From NCBI GenBank assembly GCA_050175155.1, contig JBFXJF010000021.1, positions 1-42,678 of the forward strand: 42,678 bases of DNA, given 5' to 3'. Shown in pieces: positions 32,755 to 41,072 of this stretch. Below the pieces are notes generated by a model. The model had not been told where the DNA came from, did no database searches, and was given only the letters and a program-made list of their open reading frames with translations. The first letter of the stretch is position 1. Every line of letters starts with the position of its first letter. This stretch comes from JBFXJF01 sp050175155. Its GTDB lineage: Bacteria; Bacillota; Bacilli; Tepidibacillales; Tepidibacillaceae. Position numbers and translations under genes: made by a program.

Positions 32755-32901
32755 ATGGAAAAAACGCTAATTATTGATGCATATATTAAGGGTTTATTAT
32801 CTAAGGATGAATGCACAAAAATATTAGGCATTGACCCAGCAATCTTATTAAAAGATAGTTCAAAAAAAATGGAGTTAATCTATGGCAAGGAACACAAATA
32901 G
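32755..32901 (+). CDS. Small hypothetical protein (48 residues)
   Basis: Not recognised. Seen: ATG GAA AAA ... TAG, 48 residues, preceded by GGGGTGA five nt upstream. The sequence includes IIDAYIKGLLSKDECTKILG, which reads like a short helix-turn-helix-like pair, and ends GKEHK. It is followed 11 nt later by a terminator, so it is a complete small unit between cheR and aroC. The SD is locked in the upstream hairpin. Evidence for translation is the SD, codon use like its neighbours and the tight terminator. Confidence 0.55.
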   Translation: MEKTLIIDAYIKGLLSKDECTKILGIDPAILLKDSSKKMELIYGKEHK

Positions 32902-32912
32902 AATAGATTGTT

Positions 32913-32951
32913 AATGTCTGAATTAGATGAAAACTAGTTCAGACATTTTAT
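32913..32951 (+). terminator. Intrinsic terminator after the 48-residue ORF
   Basis: AATGTCTGAA (32913-32922) pairs with TTCAGACATT (32938-32947), followed by TTATTATT. Confidence 0.75.
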
Positions 32952-33098
32952 TATTCTTTACAAAAGTATTTATATAAATTAATATTTTATTTAACAGAGC
33001 AAAGCGGTACTCTATTAAAGTTAAATCAATATATAATACAATTTGGAAAAAGTTATATTATAATTATAAATAAACGTATTTTTGGGGAGGGAATCTTA

Positions 33099-34268
33099 AT
33101 GAGATTTTTAACAGCTGGGGAGTCACATGGTCAAGAGCTTACTGCAATTATTGAGGGAGTTCCAAGTGGATTTGATATATCAATTGATAAAATAAATTAC
33201 GCTCTGGAACAAAGGCAATTGGGTTATGGCAGAGGGGATAGAATGCGGATAGAAAAGGATCAAGTTAAGATAAGAAGTGGTATTAGGCAAGGGAAAACAA
33301 TTGGCTCACCGATTACCTTAGTAATTGAAAACAGGGACTATAAAAACTGGGAAGACGTAATGTCGATAGAAAAACGTGATTTTGATAGTAATAAAATTGT
33401 TACTAGGCCAAGGCCAGGTCACGCGGATTTAAGCGGTGGTATTAAGTATAATCATCGAGATTTGAGAAATATTCTAGAGAGGTCAAGTGCTAGAGAAACA
33501 GCAATTAGAGTTGCAGTAGGAGCTTTGGTAAAACAATTATTAGAACCTTTTAATATTTTGTTTTTTAGTCATGTTGTAAATATTGGAGGGATTAATTCTA
33601 AATCTTATGATCAGCTTAAAAGCACTTCTATTGAAGGCTTACATACAAAGGTGAATGAATCTGAGGTTAGATGTTTAGATGATGAAAAGACTTTACTAAT
33701 GAAAGATAAAATAGATAAAGCAAAGGCTTCCGGAGATACACTTGGTGGAACAATTGAAGTAGTAGTTGTTGGAGTACCTGTTGGTATAGGAAGTTATGTG
33801 CATTGGGATAAAAAACTTGATGGAAGATTAGGTAAGGCAATTCTTAGTATTCAAGGATTTAAGGGAGTCGAAATAGGTATCGGAAATGAGGCTGCTAATA
33901 TTCCTGGATCGATGGTGCATGATGAGATTAACTATAGTAAAGAAAATAGTTTTTATCGTCTTACCAATCGGGCTGGGGGGTTAGAAGGTGGAATGACTAA
34001 TGGAGAACCTATTGTTATAAAAGGTGTAATGAAGCCAATTCCAACATTATATAAACCTTTAAATAGCGTAGATATAATAACAAAAGAGCCTTTTTTAGCA
34101 ACAGTTGAACGATCGGATACATGTGCTGTACCTGCAGCTTGTATAGTGGCAGAAAATGTGGTTGCATGGGAAATTGCTACGTCCTTTTTTGAAAAATTCT
34201 CCGGGGATTCATACCATGAAGTTTATAATCAATACAAAAGCTACATTGAACAAGTAAGGTGTTATTAA
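33099..34268 (+). CDS. aroC: Chorismate synthase
   Basis: Seen: 389 residues. RFLTAGESHGQELTAIIEGVPSG at the N-terminus, RPRPGHADLSGGIKY, RSSARETAIRVAVGAL, GGLEGGMTNGEPIV and RSDTCAVPAA are the standard AroC signatures for FMN and EPSP binding. Reaction: EPSP to chorismate with reduced FMN. SD GGGGAGGGAA precedes the ATG. First of three shikimate genes aroC-aroB-aroA; the first two are separated by 1 nt. Confidence 0.97.
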   Translation: MRFLTAGESHGQELTAIIEGVPSGFDISIDKINYALEQRQLGYGRGDRMRIEKDQVKIRSGIRQGKTIGSPITLVIENRDYKNWEDVMSIEKRDFDSNKIVTRPRPGHADLSGGIKYNHRDLRNILERSSARETAIRVAVGALVKQLLEPFNILFFSHVVNIGGINSKSYDQLKSTSIEGLHTKVNESEVRCLDDEKTLLMKDKIDKAKASGDTLGGTIEVVVVGVPVGIGSYVHWDKKLDGRLGKAILSIQGFKGVEIGIGNEAANIPGSMVHDEINYSKENSFYRLTNRAGGLEGGMTNGEPIVIKGVMKPIPTLYKPLNSVDIITKEPFLATVERSDTCAVPAACIVAENVVAWEIATSFFEKFSGDSYHEVYNQYKSYIEQVRCY

Positions 34269-34269
34269 A

Positions 34270-35358
34270 ATGACTCAACTAACTATTAGTACTAAAAAAA
34301 ATATTCATAGCTATTCTATTATTATAGAACCTAATATTTATTCAAAAATAGCAAACTACATACAAGAACTTGGTATTTCAAGAGAAGATAAAATATTAAT
34401 TATTACAGATAGTAATGTTGCACCACTTTATCTGACTAATATTATGGACATTTTAAATGATTATAAAGTTATAAAATATATTGTTCCAGCAGGTGAGGAA
34501 TCTAAGTCATTTGCACAGGTAGAGAGAATAATAGAATATGCGATATTAAATGAGTTAGATCGCAAATCAGTTGTAATAGCTTTAGGTGGGGGTGTAGTTG
34601 GAGATTTAGCTGGCTTCGTATCATCAGTATACATGAGAGGAATATCGTTTATTCAATGTCCTACAACCATTTTAGCGCATGATAGTAGCGTAGGTGGAAA
34701 GGTTGGAATAAATCACCCGTTAGGAAAGAACATGATTGGTTCTTTTCATCAACCTAGTCTAGTATTGTATGATACATCATTTTTGAAAACTTTGTCTGAA
34801 AGAGAAATACGTTCAGGCTATGCTGAAATGATTAAACATGGATTAATATCAGATAATATATTTTCTAATTGGTTATTTGATAAAGCTGACGCTCTATTAA
34901 ATTTAGATTTAGAATATGTAAATGAAGCTATACATAAAGGAATAAAGGTTAAAGCAGAAATTGTAAAAGAAGACGAAAAAGAGCAAGGAATTAGAGCGAT
35001 ATTAAATTATGGACACACACTAGCCCATGCAATAGAGACTATTTCAAAATATCAATTTTTACATGGAGAGGCTGTTGCGATCGGGATGGTTTTTGCAAGT
35101 AAATTAGCATGTAAGTTAGAAATTACTTCGCAGGAGGTAGGGGATTTCACATTAGAGATAATTAAAAAATTTAAATTACCAACATTAATTCCTACTACCT
35201 ATAATACTGATGAAATAATAAATATTATGATGAGAGATAAAAAATTTAGGAATAATCAAATTAGAATGGTATTGCCGACCACCATAGGAAGTGTCATGAT
35301 TAAAGAGGGAATTGAGAAGAAAACTATTGCTGAGGTTATTGAGGAATCGAAGGAATAA
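34270..35358 (+). CDS. aroB: 3-dehydroquinate synthase
   Basis: Seen: 362 residues. NAD-binding GGGVVGDLAGFVSSVYMRGI, QCPTTILAHDSSVGGKVGINHPLGKNMIG, and metal ligands in EDEKEQGIRAILNYGHTLAHAIE and FLHGEAVAIGM. Converts DAHP to 3-dehydroquinate with Zn2+/NAD+. The ATG is 1 nt after the aroC stop, with the SD (AAGGTG) inside aroC, indicating coupling. Confidence 0.96.
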   Translation: MTQLTISTKKNIHSYSIIIEPNIYSKIANYIQELGISREDKILIITDSNVAPLYLTNIMDILNDYKVIKYIVPAGEESKSFAQVERIIEYAILNELDRKSVVIALGGGVVGDLAGFVSSVYMRGISFIQCPTTILAHDSSVGGKVGINHPLGKNMIGSFHQPSLVLYDTSFLKTLSEREIRSGYAEMIKHGLISDNIFSNWLFDKADALLNLDLEYVNEAIHKGIKVKAEIVKEDEKEQGIRAILNYGHTLAHAIETISKYQFLHGEAVAIGMVFASKLACKLEITSQEVGDFTLEIIKKFKLPTLIPTTYNTDEIINIMMRDKKFRNNQIRMVLPTTIGSVMIKEGIEKKTIAEVIEESKE

Positions 35359-35370
35359 TAGGAGGTTATT

Positions 35371-36663
35371 ATGGAGCAATCAGTGCAACCTATATTGTCT
35401 ATTTCTGGTTCAATAGAAGTACCAGGAGATAAATCTATTTCTCATCGTGCAGTTATTTTGGGTTCAATTGCAGAAGGAATAACTGAAATAGATGGGTTTT
35501 TAAATGGAGAGGATTGTTTAAGTACTATTAGGGTTTTTCAACAATTAGGGGTAGGAATAGAAAGAACCGCTGAATTTTCTTATTTAATAAGGGGAAAAGG
35601 TTTGCAAAATTTAGAAGAACCAGTTGAGGTTCTTAATGTTGGTAATTCTGGTACAACAATTCGTTTAGTTTCTGGAGTACTTGCTGGACAAAAAATTTTC
35701 AGTGTTATGACAGGAGATGAATCAATTGTAAAGCGTCCTATGAAAAGAGTCATCGAACCATTAAGGTTAATGGGCGCAAACATTGATGGTCGAAATAATG
35801 GTGGTTATGCACCATTATCAATAAGAGGTGCAAAACTAAAGGGAATAACTTACAACAGTCCAATTGCAAGTGCGCAAGTAAAATCTGCTCTCTTATTAGC
35901 TGGGTTATTTGCAAGTTCTAATACAACTATTACTGAACCGTATAAATCAAGAGATCATAGTGAAAAGATGCTAGCACATTTTGGAGCTAAACTAGATATT
36001 AAAAATAATGAAGTTACAATACATCCTTCAACAAGTTTGAATGGTCAAAAAATCAAGGTACCAGGTGATTTCTCATCAGCAGCTTTTTTTATAGCAGCTG
36101 CACTTATAGTTCCAAATAGTAAGATTAGGATTAATAATGTTGGTATTAACTCTACCAGGATAGGGTTTTTAGAAGCGGTTCAATTAATGAATGGTAATAT
36201 AAAGATTGAAAATATACGTTACTTTGGAGAGGAACCTGTTGCCGATATATTGGCTGAAACAAGTGAGTTGAAAGCAATAGCGCTATCAGGTGAATGGATC
36301 CCAAAATTAATTGATGAACTACCATTATTAGCTGTTATAGCAAGTCAGGCGGAGGGCATATCAAGGGTTACTGATGCTAAGGAGCTTAGAGTTAAGGAAA
36401 CAGATCGAATAAGCACGATTGCAAGTGAAATGAGAAAAGTTGGAGTTGAGATTGAAGAATTAGAGGATGGTTTTTCAATACAAGGCAAACAAACTATAAT
36501 AGGTGGTAGAATATCATCTCATGGAGATCATAGGATTGGTATGGCGATGGCTATCGCTGGTTTAATAGCTAAAGAGAAAATCATTATTAATAAATCAGAG
36601 GCAATAAATATATCATATCCAAAATTCTTTCAGGATTTAGCTAAAATAAGTATAAATTATTAA
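35371..36663 (+). CDS. aroA: 3-phosphoshikimate 1-carboxyvinyltransferase (EPSP synthase)
   Basis: Seen: 430 residues. VPGDKSISHRAVILGS, NVGNSGTTIRLVSGVLAGQ, KSRDHSEKMLAHFGA, PGDFSSAAFFIAAAL, ELRVKETDRIS and SSHGDHRIGMAMAIAG are all present. It adds the enolpyruvyl group of PEP to shikimate-3-phosphate, giving the AroC substrate. SD AATAGGAGG precedes the ATG, 12 nt after aroB. In B. subtilis this gene (aroE) is further away, after the trp, his and tyrA genes; here those are absent from between. Confidence 0.96.
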   Translation: MEQSVQPILSISGSIEVPGDKSISHRAVILGSIAEGITEIDGFLNGEDCLSTIRVFQQLGVGIERTAEFSYLIRGKGLQNLEEPVEVLNVGNSGTTIRLVSGVLAGQKIFSVMTGDESIVKRPMKRVIEPLRLMGANIDGRNNGGYAPLSIRGAKLKGITYNSPIASAQVKSALLLAGLFASSNTTITEPYKSRDHSEKMLAHFGAKLDIKNNEVTIHPSTSLNGQKIKVPGDFSSAAFFIAAALIVPNSKIRINNVGINSTRIGFLEAVQLMNGNIKIENIRYFGEEPVADILAETSELKAIALSGEWIPKLIDELPLLAVIASQAEGISRVTDAKELRVKETDRISTIASEMRKVGVEIEELEDGFSIQGKQTIIGGRISSHGDHRIGMAMAIAGLIAKEKIIINKSEAINISYPKFFQDLAKISINY

Positions 36664-36700
36664 CATTCCAATATTTTTCACAAATATTTTGAATATTAAC

Positions 36701-36730
36701 TTGTTAAATACAATAAATATATCTTATAAT
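36701..36730 (+). promoter_or_regulatory. Candidate promoter for the ECF sigma operon
   Basis: TTGTTA (36701-36706), 18-nt spacer, TATAAT (36725-36730), within a very AT-rich 189-nt gap. A dyad AATATTT/AAATATT lies upstream at about 36669-36688. No clear ECF-type AAC/CGT pair was found. Confidence 0.4.
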
Positions 36731-36852
36731 TACATTAAGAAAAAAAACACATAATAATTAATTTATAAAATATATATATTAAATAGAAAAATTAAATTTG
36801 ATATATTCTACTTACTAGAAAACAATATATCGATATTTAAAAGGGGGTCTTT

Positions 36853-37443
36853 ATGACTGACTCACAATTAATTCGTCAGATTAAAGAGGGAGAAATTGAA
36901 CTTTATTCCGAACTAATCTCAAGGTATGAGAAAAAAATTATTCAATTTATTACTAATATGTTAAGAAGTTATCATTATGAAGCATATGCGGAAGATATTT
37001 GCCAAGAGACGTTTTATAAAGCTTATAGAAGTCTTTATACTTTTAGAGATCAAGAAGCAACATTCTCTACGTGGTTGTATACTATTGCAAAGAATACTAC
37101 GTTAAGTGAGATAAGAAAATTAAAATATACAGAGGTTCCTTTAGAGGAAAATATATCAAATATTCAGCTATCTTCTTTATTATTGCCTGAACAAGAATTA
37201 TTAAAAAATGAAAAAGTAAATAAAGTTAGAGATGCAATTAATAGACTACCCGAAAAGCAGAGATCAGTAATTATTCTAAGAGAATATGATCAACTAGATT
37301 ACAAGGAAATTGCCCAAATCTTAGATTCTACTGTTAGTTCCGTGAAATCATTGCTATTTCGAGCTAGGAGTGGTATAAAATTTCAGTTAGAATCTTATAT
37401 TGTAGAAAATAAGCTTAATGATTTCGAGGGGATGAAAGGGTAG
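36853..37443 (+). CDS. ECF-type RNA polymerase sigma factor
   Basis: Seen: 196 residues. Region 2 about 5-85 (DSQLIRQIKEGEIELYSELISRYEKKI, EDICQETFYKAYRSLYTF, STWLYTIAKN), then a short linker, and region 4 about 120-175 (INRLPEKQRSVIILREYDQLDYKEIAQILDSTVSSVKSLLFRAR). There are no regions 1 or 3, so it is an ECF sigma factor. SD AAAAGGGGG precedes the ATG. The following gene, directly abutting, is its probable anti-sigma factor. A PrsW-type protease is also in the window but no link is shown. Confidence 0.9.
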   Translation: MTDSQLIRQIKEGEIELYSELISRYEKKIIQFITNMLRSYHYEAYAEDICQETFYKAYRSLYTFRDQEATFSTWLYTIAKNTTLSEIRKLKYTEVPLEENISNIQLSSLLLPEQELLKNEKVNKVRDAINRLPEKQRSVIILREYDQLDYKEIAQILDSTVSSVKSLLFRARSGIKFQLESYIVENKLNDFEGMKG

Positions 37444-37911
37444 ATGATATCAGATTATAATAATAAGACTACAAAATTATCCCAAAGCGTAATGGATAGA
37501 ATATTAGAGGAAAATAAATGGGTTAAACCTGTTCATGAACAAAAAATCAATACTTCTAAATATTTTAAAGTTACAAGCTCAATTATTTTGATTCTAATTT
37601 TGTTAGGGATAACTGTTAGCTTTATTTTTATAAATCCAACATCCAATAACTATGAAATCGTTTCAACTAATGAGAATGTACTTAGTACTGTAAAACCTAC
37701 CGATTATGCTAAGATTTTTTCTAATTTAGAATATTTTGTTGTTAATAATAGCATGATATCTCAAATAGGAGAACCGAATATCTACATACCTAAACAGAAG
37801 GAGAAAGATGATATTCAACTATTTTGGATGCTATCTATATTTAGTATTTCTATTATTACATTATTTTTGAATTGGATAACAAGAAGTGATAATAATTCAG
37901 ACCACACTTAA
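37444..37911 (+). CDS. Probable membrane anti-sigma factor
   Basis: Seen: 155 residues beginning directly after the sigma stop codon (TAGATG). A cytoplasmic N-terminus (about 1-40, KLSQSVMDRILEENKW) leads to a membrane segment (about 44-62, ITVSFIF), an outer region of about 60 residues, and a second membrane segment near the C-terminus (about 125-145). No zinc-finger anti-sigma motif is visible. Assigned by position and topology, not by sequence signature. The last codons are part of a terminator stem. Confidence 0.55.
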   Translation: MISDYNNKTTKLSQSVMDRILEENKWVKPVHEQKINTSKYFKVTSSIILILILLGITVSFIFINPTSNNYEIVSTNENVLSTVKPTDYAKIFSNLEYFVVNNSMISQIGEPNIYIPKQKEKDDIQLFWMLSIFSISIITLFLNWITRSDNNSDHT

Positions 37912-37933
37912 TATGAGTGTGGTCTGAATTATT
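37891..37933. terminator. 18-bp terminator overlapping the anti-sigma gene end
   Basis: 37891-37908 and 37916-37933 are exact reverse complements (core TCAGACCACACT) with a 7-nt loop; the ends AATAAT/ATTATT allow both directions. Confidence 0.8.
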
Positions 37934-37962
37934 ACTAGTAAAAGATAGGGGTGACTTTGTAA

Positions 37963-38937
37963 ATGGAAAGTGATAATTATTTTTCTAAGTTTGCATCTAT
38001 TATATATGAGTTCAAAAATGGTAATTACGAAATTGGACTAAATCATCTAAAAGAATTACTAAATAAATCTTCAAGCTTTCAAGAAAAAATTGAGATAGCA
38101 GGTGTCTATGCGAATTTAGGTCTTATAGAGAATGCAAAAGAGATATTACACAACATTTCCAAAAATCATGAGTCTATTGAAGTTGAACGACTTTTAGCAG
38201 AAATATATTTTAAGGAAAACGATAATGATAATGCTATAGATGCAATGCTTAATGTAATTAATCGGGAACCCAATGCAGATGATTATGTATTTATAGCGGA
38301 AATTTACGCTGAAGAAGGATTGCCAGAGGTTGCCTATAGATATATTAATTTAGCTTTAGATAAAAATAACAATATACCCTTCTATAATTATCAAAAAGGT
38401 ATTTATGCTTATGAGGTTGGAGAAACTGCAGAGGCAATTAGTAGTCTTAAGAAGGCCCTAGAATTAGACAATAATGAGCCTATGTTTCATTTGACTTTAG
38501 GAGAAATTCTTTATTATGAAGGGAATTTTGAAGAAGCCGATTATCACTATAATAAGGTTTTAGATATAAATCCAGAACAAGAAGATGCATTATATCTGAA
38601 AGGAATTTTGCAATTAGAAAATGGTAATATAGCAGAGGGAATAGAATATTTGGAAAAAGTAGCTGAGGTACAACCTGAAAATATCGATGTTTTACTTGTT
38701 TTATATGAAGCTTATGAAAAGGAAAGTAATTATGTTAACTGTATAAGTGTTTTAGAGCGTATACTAGAGATAGATAAGTTTTATTTACCTGCTTTTAAAA
38801 AACTAGCTGATATATACTTACATCTATCTGATTTAGATAATGCAGAAAACATAATTTATCAAGCTCTAGAAATTTATCCAGACGATGAAACTATTTTATA
38901 CTTACTAAATCAATTAAGGATAAAGCATAATAGATGA
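37963..38937 (+). CDS. Tetratricopeptide-repeat protein (YpiA-like position)
   Basis: Seen: 324 residues, acidic and almost wholly helical, with about eight to nine degenerate TPR units from residue 5 to 315 (for example AISSLKKALELDNNEPMFHLTLGEILYYEGNFEEADYHYNKVLDINPEQEDALYLKG). No signal peptide or membrane segment, so cytoplasmic. TPR proteins are protein-binding scaffolds. It sits between the aro genes and ypiB, where B. subtilis has ypiA, a longer TPR protein; probable orthologue by position. SD TAGGGGTGA precedes the ATG. Confidence 0.8.
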   Translation: MESDNYFSKFASIIYEFKNGNYEIGLNHLKELLNKSSSFQEKIEIAGVYANLGLIENAKEILHNISKNHESIEVERLLAEIYFKENDNDNAIDAMLNVINREPNADDYVFIAEIYAEEGLPEVAYRYINLALDKNNNIPFYNYQKGIYAYEVGETAEAISSLKKALELDNNEPMFHLTLGEILYYEGNFEEADYHYNKVLDINPEQEDALYLKGILQLENGNIAEGIEYLEKVAEVQPENIDVLLVLYEAYEKESNYVNCISVLERILEIDKFYLPAFKKLADIYLHLSDLDNAENIIYQALEIYPDDETILYLLNQLRIKHNR

Positions 38938-39002
38938 CAGGACTAAAAGGAGTAACAGAACTTACTTCTAAATAGACTAAAATTTGTAGTTTACATAAGT
39001 GT

Positions 39003-39018
39003 GACTTTTTCAACAGTC
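39003..39018. repeat. Short interspersed dyad GACTTTTTCAACAGTC
   Basis: The second copy of the element at 4733-4748 (15 of 16 identical), again immediately before a terminator. Confidence 0.5.
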
Positions 39019-39021
39019 TTG

Positions 39022-39055
39022 AACCTTATTCTGATATTTCAGAATAAGGTTTTTA
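39022..39055 (+). terminator. Intrinsic terminator after the TPR gene
   Basis: AACCTTATTCTG (39022-39033) pairs with CAGAATAAGGTT (39040-39051), 6-nt loop, then T residues. Confidence 0.85.
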
Positions 39056-39130
39056 TATTTTTTTGGCATATTTTTGGAATACTAAATATAAGTAAGTCTT
39101 AAATAGTTCACTTTTAAAAGGGGTATGATT

Positions 39131-40213
39131 ATGAATATTAATGAGATGTTAATATATGCAGATATTGAGCATATAAGCAAAATTGCTGAGCACTATAATT
39201 GTCCATGCAATAGAAATTCAAAAGCAGATACTATACAGTCGATAATATATCATATATTTCAGAAAGATATATTACAAGAATCAATTGAACAACTTGATGA
39301 TATAGAATATACTTTTATCCAATTATTATATTTAGATTCTAGAATGAAATATTCAATAGAAGATTTAATCGCCAAAGGGAAACAAGCGATTGATATCCAC
39401 AACTCTGTTGCAAAACCTAAGGATCTAATATTACAAGCTGTAAAAAAGGGATGGATTTTTAGTGGGGTTGGGAAGAAGTACCTATTTGTTTATCTAATAC
39501 CTCAAGATTTCAAAGATAAAATTTTAAAGGTAGTATACAAAAATTTAATTAAAAACATTAAACATAAAGAGTATGTTAATTTTTATAGAGATGAAAGTAA
39601 GTTCATGAAATCTGATTTATTTTCTTTTTTAAAATATATAAAAAAAGAAAAGGTATTATTAACTAACGAGGGGAATATTTATAAAAAACAACAAAAGATA
39701 ATTTTTCAATCATTTCAAATACAAGAAGAATTAATAAAGAAAACGGCTTGGCGTTTTGGGTATGGTCGAAGATATAAAGAATATCCTGATCGGTTCTCCC
39801 TTATATATGATTATGCCTACTATAATAAATTTATATTAGAGGATGAATTAGGGTTTTTAACTATTACGACAAAAGGAGAAAATTATTTAAACTGTAATAG
39901 TTTAGTAAATGATGAAATAAAAATATATAAATTTTGGATTAGGGTGTATAAATATTCAATTCCATATATTTTAATAATTTTGAATACAATTGATCTTATT
40001 GCTTATAACAATTGGATAGAACTAAATTCCTTAGAAGCGCATATTTTATTTTGGCTTAAGGATCATTTTTATGAAGGAAAACAACAAGTGTTTAGAGAAA
40101 GAATAATAAAAATCTTAATGCATTTAGGAGCTATTCAGGTTAGCTGTGATGAAAATTTTACCTACATAAGGGTAACTTCTAAAGGTCATAATTGGATAAA
40201 TGGCTTAGAGTGA
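39131..40213 (+). CDS. Hypothetical protein with winged-helix-like segments
   Basis: Not firmly recognised. Seen: 360 residues from the ATG at 39131, about 7 nt after SD AAAAGGGG; an ATG at 39125 is too close to that SD. Soluble, basic. The N-terminus (MNINEMLIYADIEHISKIAEHYNC, with CPCNRNSKADTIQSIIYHIF) suggests a helical domain. Segments such as LILQAVKKGWIFSGVGKKYLFVYLIPQDF and ILMHLGAIQVSCDENFTYIRVTSKG resemble winged-helix folds of helicase-associated or DNA-binding proteins. Similar-looking unnamed proteins occur near ypiB in other Bacilli, from memory. Function unknown. Confidence 0.65.
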   Translation: MNINEMLIYADIEHISKIAEHYNCPCNRNSKADTIQSIIYHIFQKDILQESIEQLDDIEYTFIQLLYLDSRMKYSIEDLIAKGKQAIDIHNSVAKPKDLILQAVKKGWIFSGVGKKYLFVYLIPQDFKDKILKVVYKNLIKNIKHKEYVNFYRDESKFMKSDLFSFLKYIKKEKVLLTNEGNIYKKQQKIIFQSFQIQEELIKKTAWRFGYGRRYKEYPDRFSLIYDYAYYNKFILEDELGFLTITTKGENYLNCNSLVNDEIKIYKFWIRVYKYSIPYILIILNTIDLIAYNNWIELNSLEAHILFWLKDHFYEGKQQVFRERIIKILMHLGAIQVSCDENFTYIRVTSKGHNWINGLE

Positions 40214-40374
40214 CAGGAAAAATATACAAATTCCAAAAATTCAAACAAGATGTTATTATTAAGTATGAAAAACAAAAATTTATTGTTTTTTTAGAAAGAA
40301 AGAAATTTTTTTATTATTTATAATATAATATTTAAAGACTGACATATTTATAAGATAGAGGGTAGGTTATAACC

Positions 40375-40917
40375 ATGATAACTCTTAACGAAAAAAAAGA
40401 ATTTATTAAATGGTTCTTAGATTCGTACACACTTTCAAAAAAGGAAGCAGCATGGTTAATTACATATATTTCTTCTAAAGAGAGTCTTTTAGAAAAAGTT
40501 CATTTTGTGAGGGATATAACTGGTTTACCAAAAGCGATTCTTATTTCGACAGAGTGTGTAGCAATGACTCCTTTTAAGTTTTACAAAAATAATCGTGTGA
40601 CACCAGATGTGGAAACTGCCTTTTTAGACATTCGATCTAATCCAGAGGAAGATATTTATATTGGTTTGTTTTTTAAAGGAAGAGATACTTCCCCAGAGTA
40701 TGCCAGTGTATTGGAGGTTAATCCTATGGAAAAGCAGAAACTTATAAAAGGAAACCTGTTAGAATTGATGGCAGAATTAACATTGGATCAAGCCGTAAGG
40801 GAATTCAATCAGAAAAAATTATACGAGGCTATCGATACAGCTTTATTGCAAGGAGATAAAACAAAATTTTTAGAATTGACGGAGAAATTAAACAAAATAG
40901 AAAACGATATATTATAA
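40375..40917 (+). CDS. ypiB: YpiB family protein (UPF0302) with IDEAL domain
   Basis: Seen: 180 residues. N-terminal UPF0302 domain (about 5-135: EKKEFIKWFLDSYTLSKKEAAWLITYI, ILISTECVAMTPFKF, EDIYIGLFFKG) and a C-terminal IDEAL motif (about 150-175, YEAIDTALLQGDKTKFLELTEKL), the same two parts as B. subtilis YpiB. Cytoplasmic. Function unknown; in B. subtilis it lies beside the qcrABC (menaquinol:cytochrome c reductase) genes, which are absent here. Confidence 0.88.
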   Translation: MITLNEKKEFIKWFLDSYTLSKKEAAWLITYISSKESLLEKVHFVRDITGLPKAILISTECVAMTPFKFYKNNRVTPDVETAFLDIRSNPEEDIYIGLFFKGRDTSPEYASVLEVNPMEKQKLIKGNLLELMAELTLDQAVREFNQKKLYEAIDTALLQGDKTKFLELTEKLNKIENDIL

Positions 40918-40922
40918 TAATG

Positions 40923-40956
40923 AAAAGTTCTCGGGTGTATACACTCGGGAACTTTT
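40923..40956. terminator. Intrinsic terminator after ypiB
   Basis: AAAAGTTC (40923-40930) pairs with GAACTTTT (40949-40956), extended inward by partly G-T paired CGGGTGT/ACACTCG. Confidence 0.8.
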
Positions 40957-41072
40957 TAATTTGGGAAAATTAATCTTTGTTAATAATCACTCTATTTGTT
41001 AGAATAGTAGCAAAGTTGTTTTTCTGGAAAACTAGCTAAGCTAGACAATCTTAAATAAGAGGTGATTATTAT

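Noticed and set aside
33002..33098. Possible riboswitch or T-box before the aro genes
   Set aside because: The leader has neither a T-box sequence nor a conserved aptamer pattern that I can see; only AT-rich DNA and an SD.
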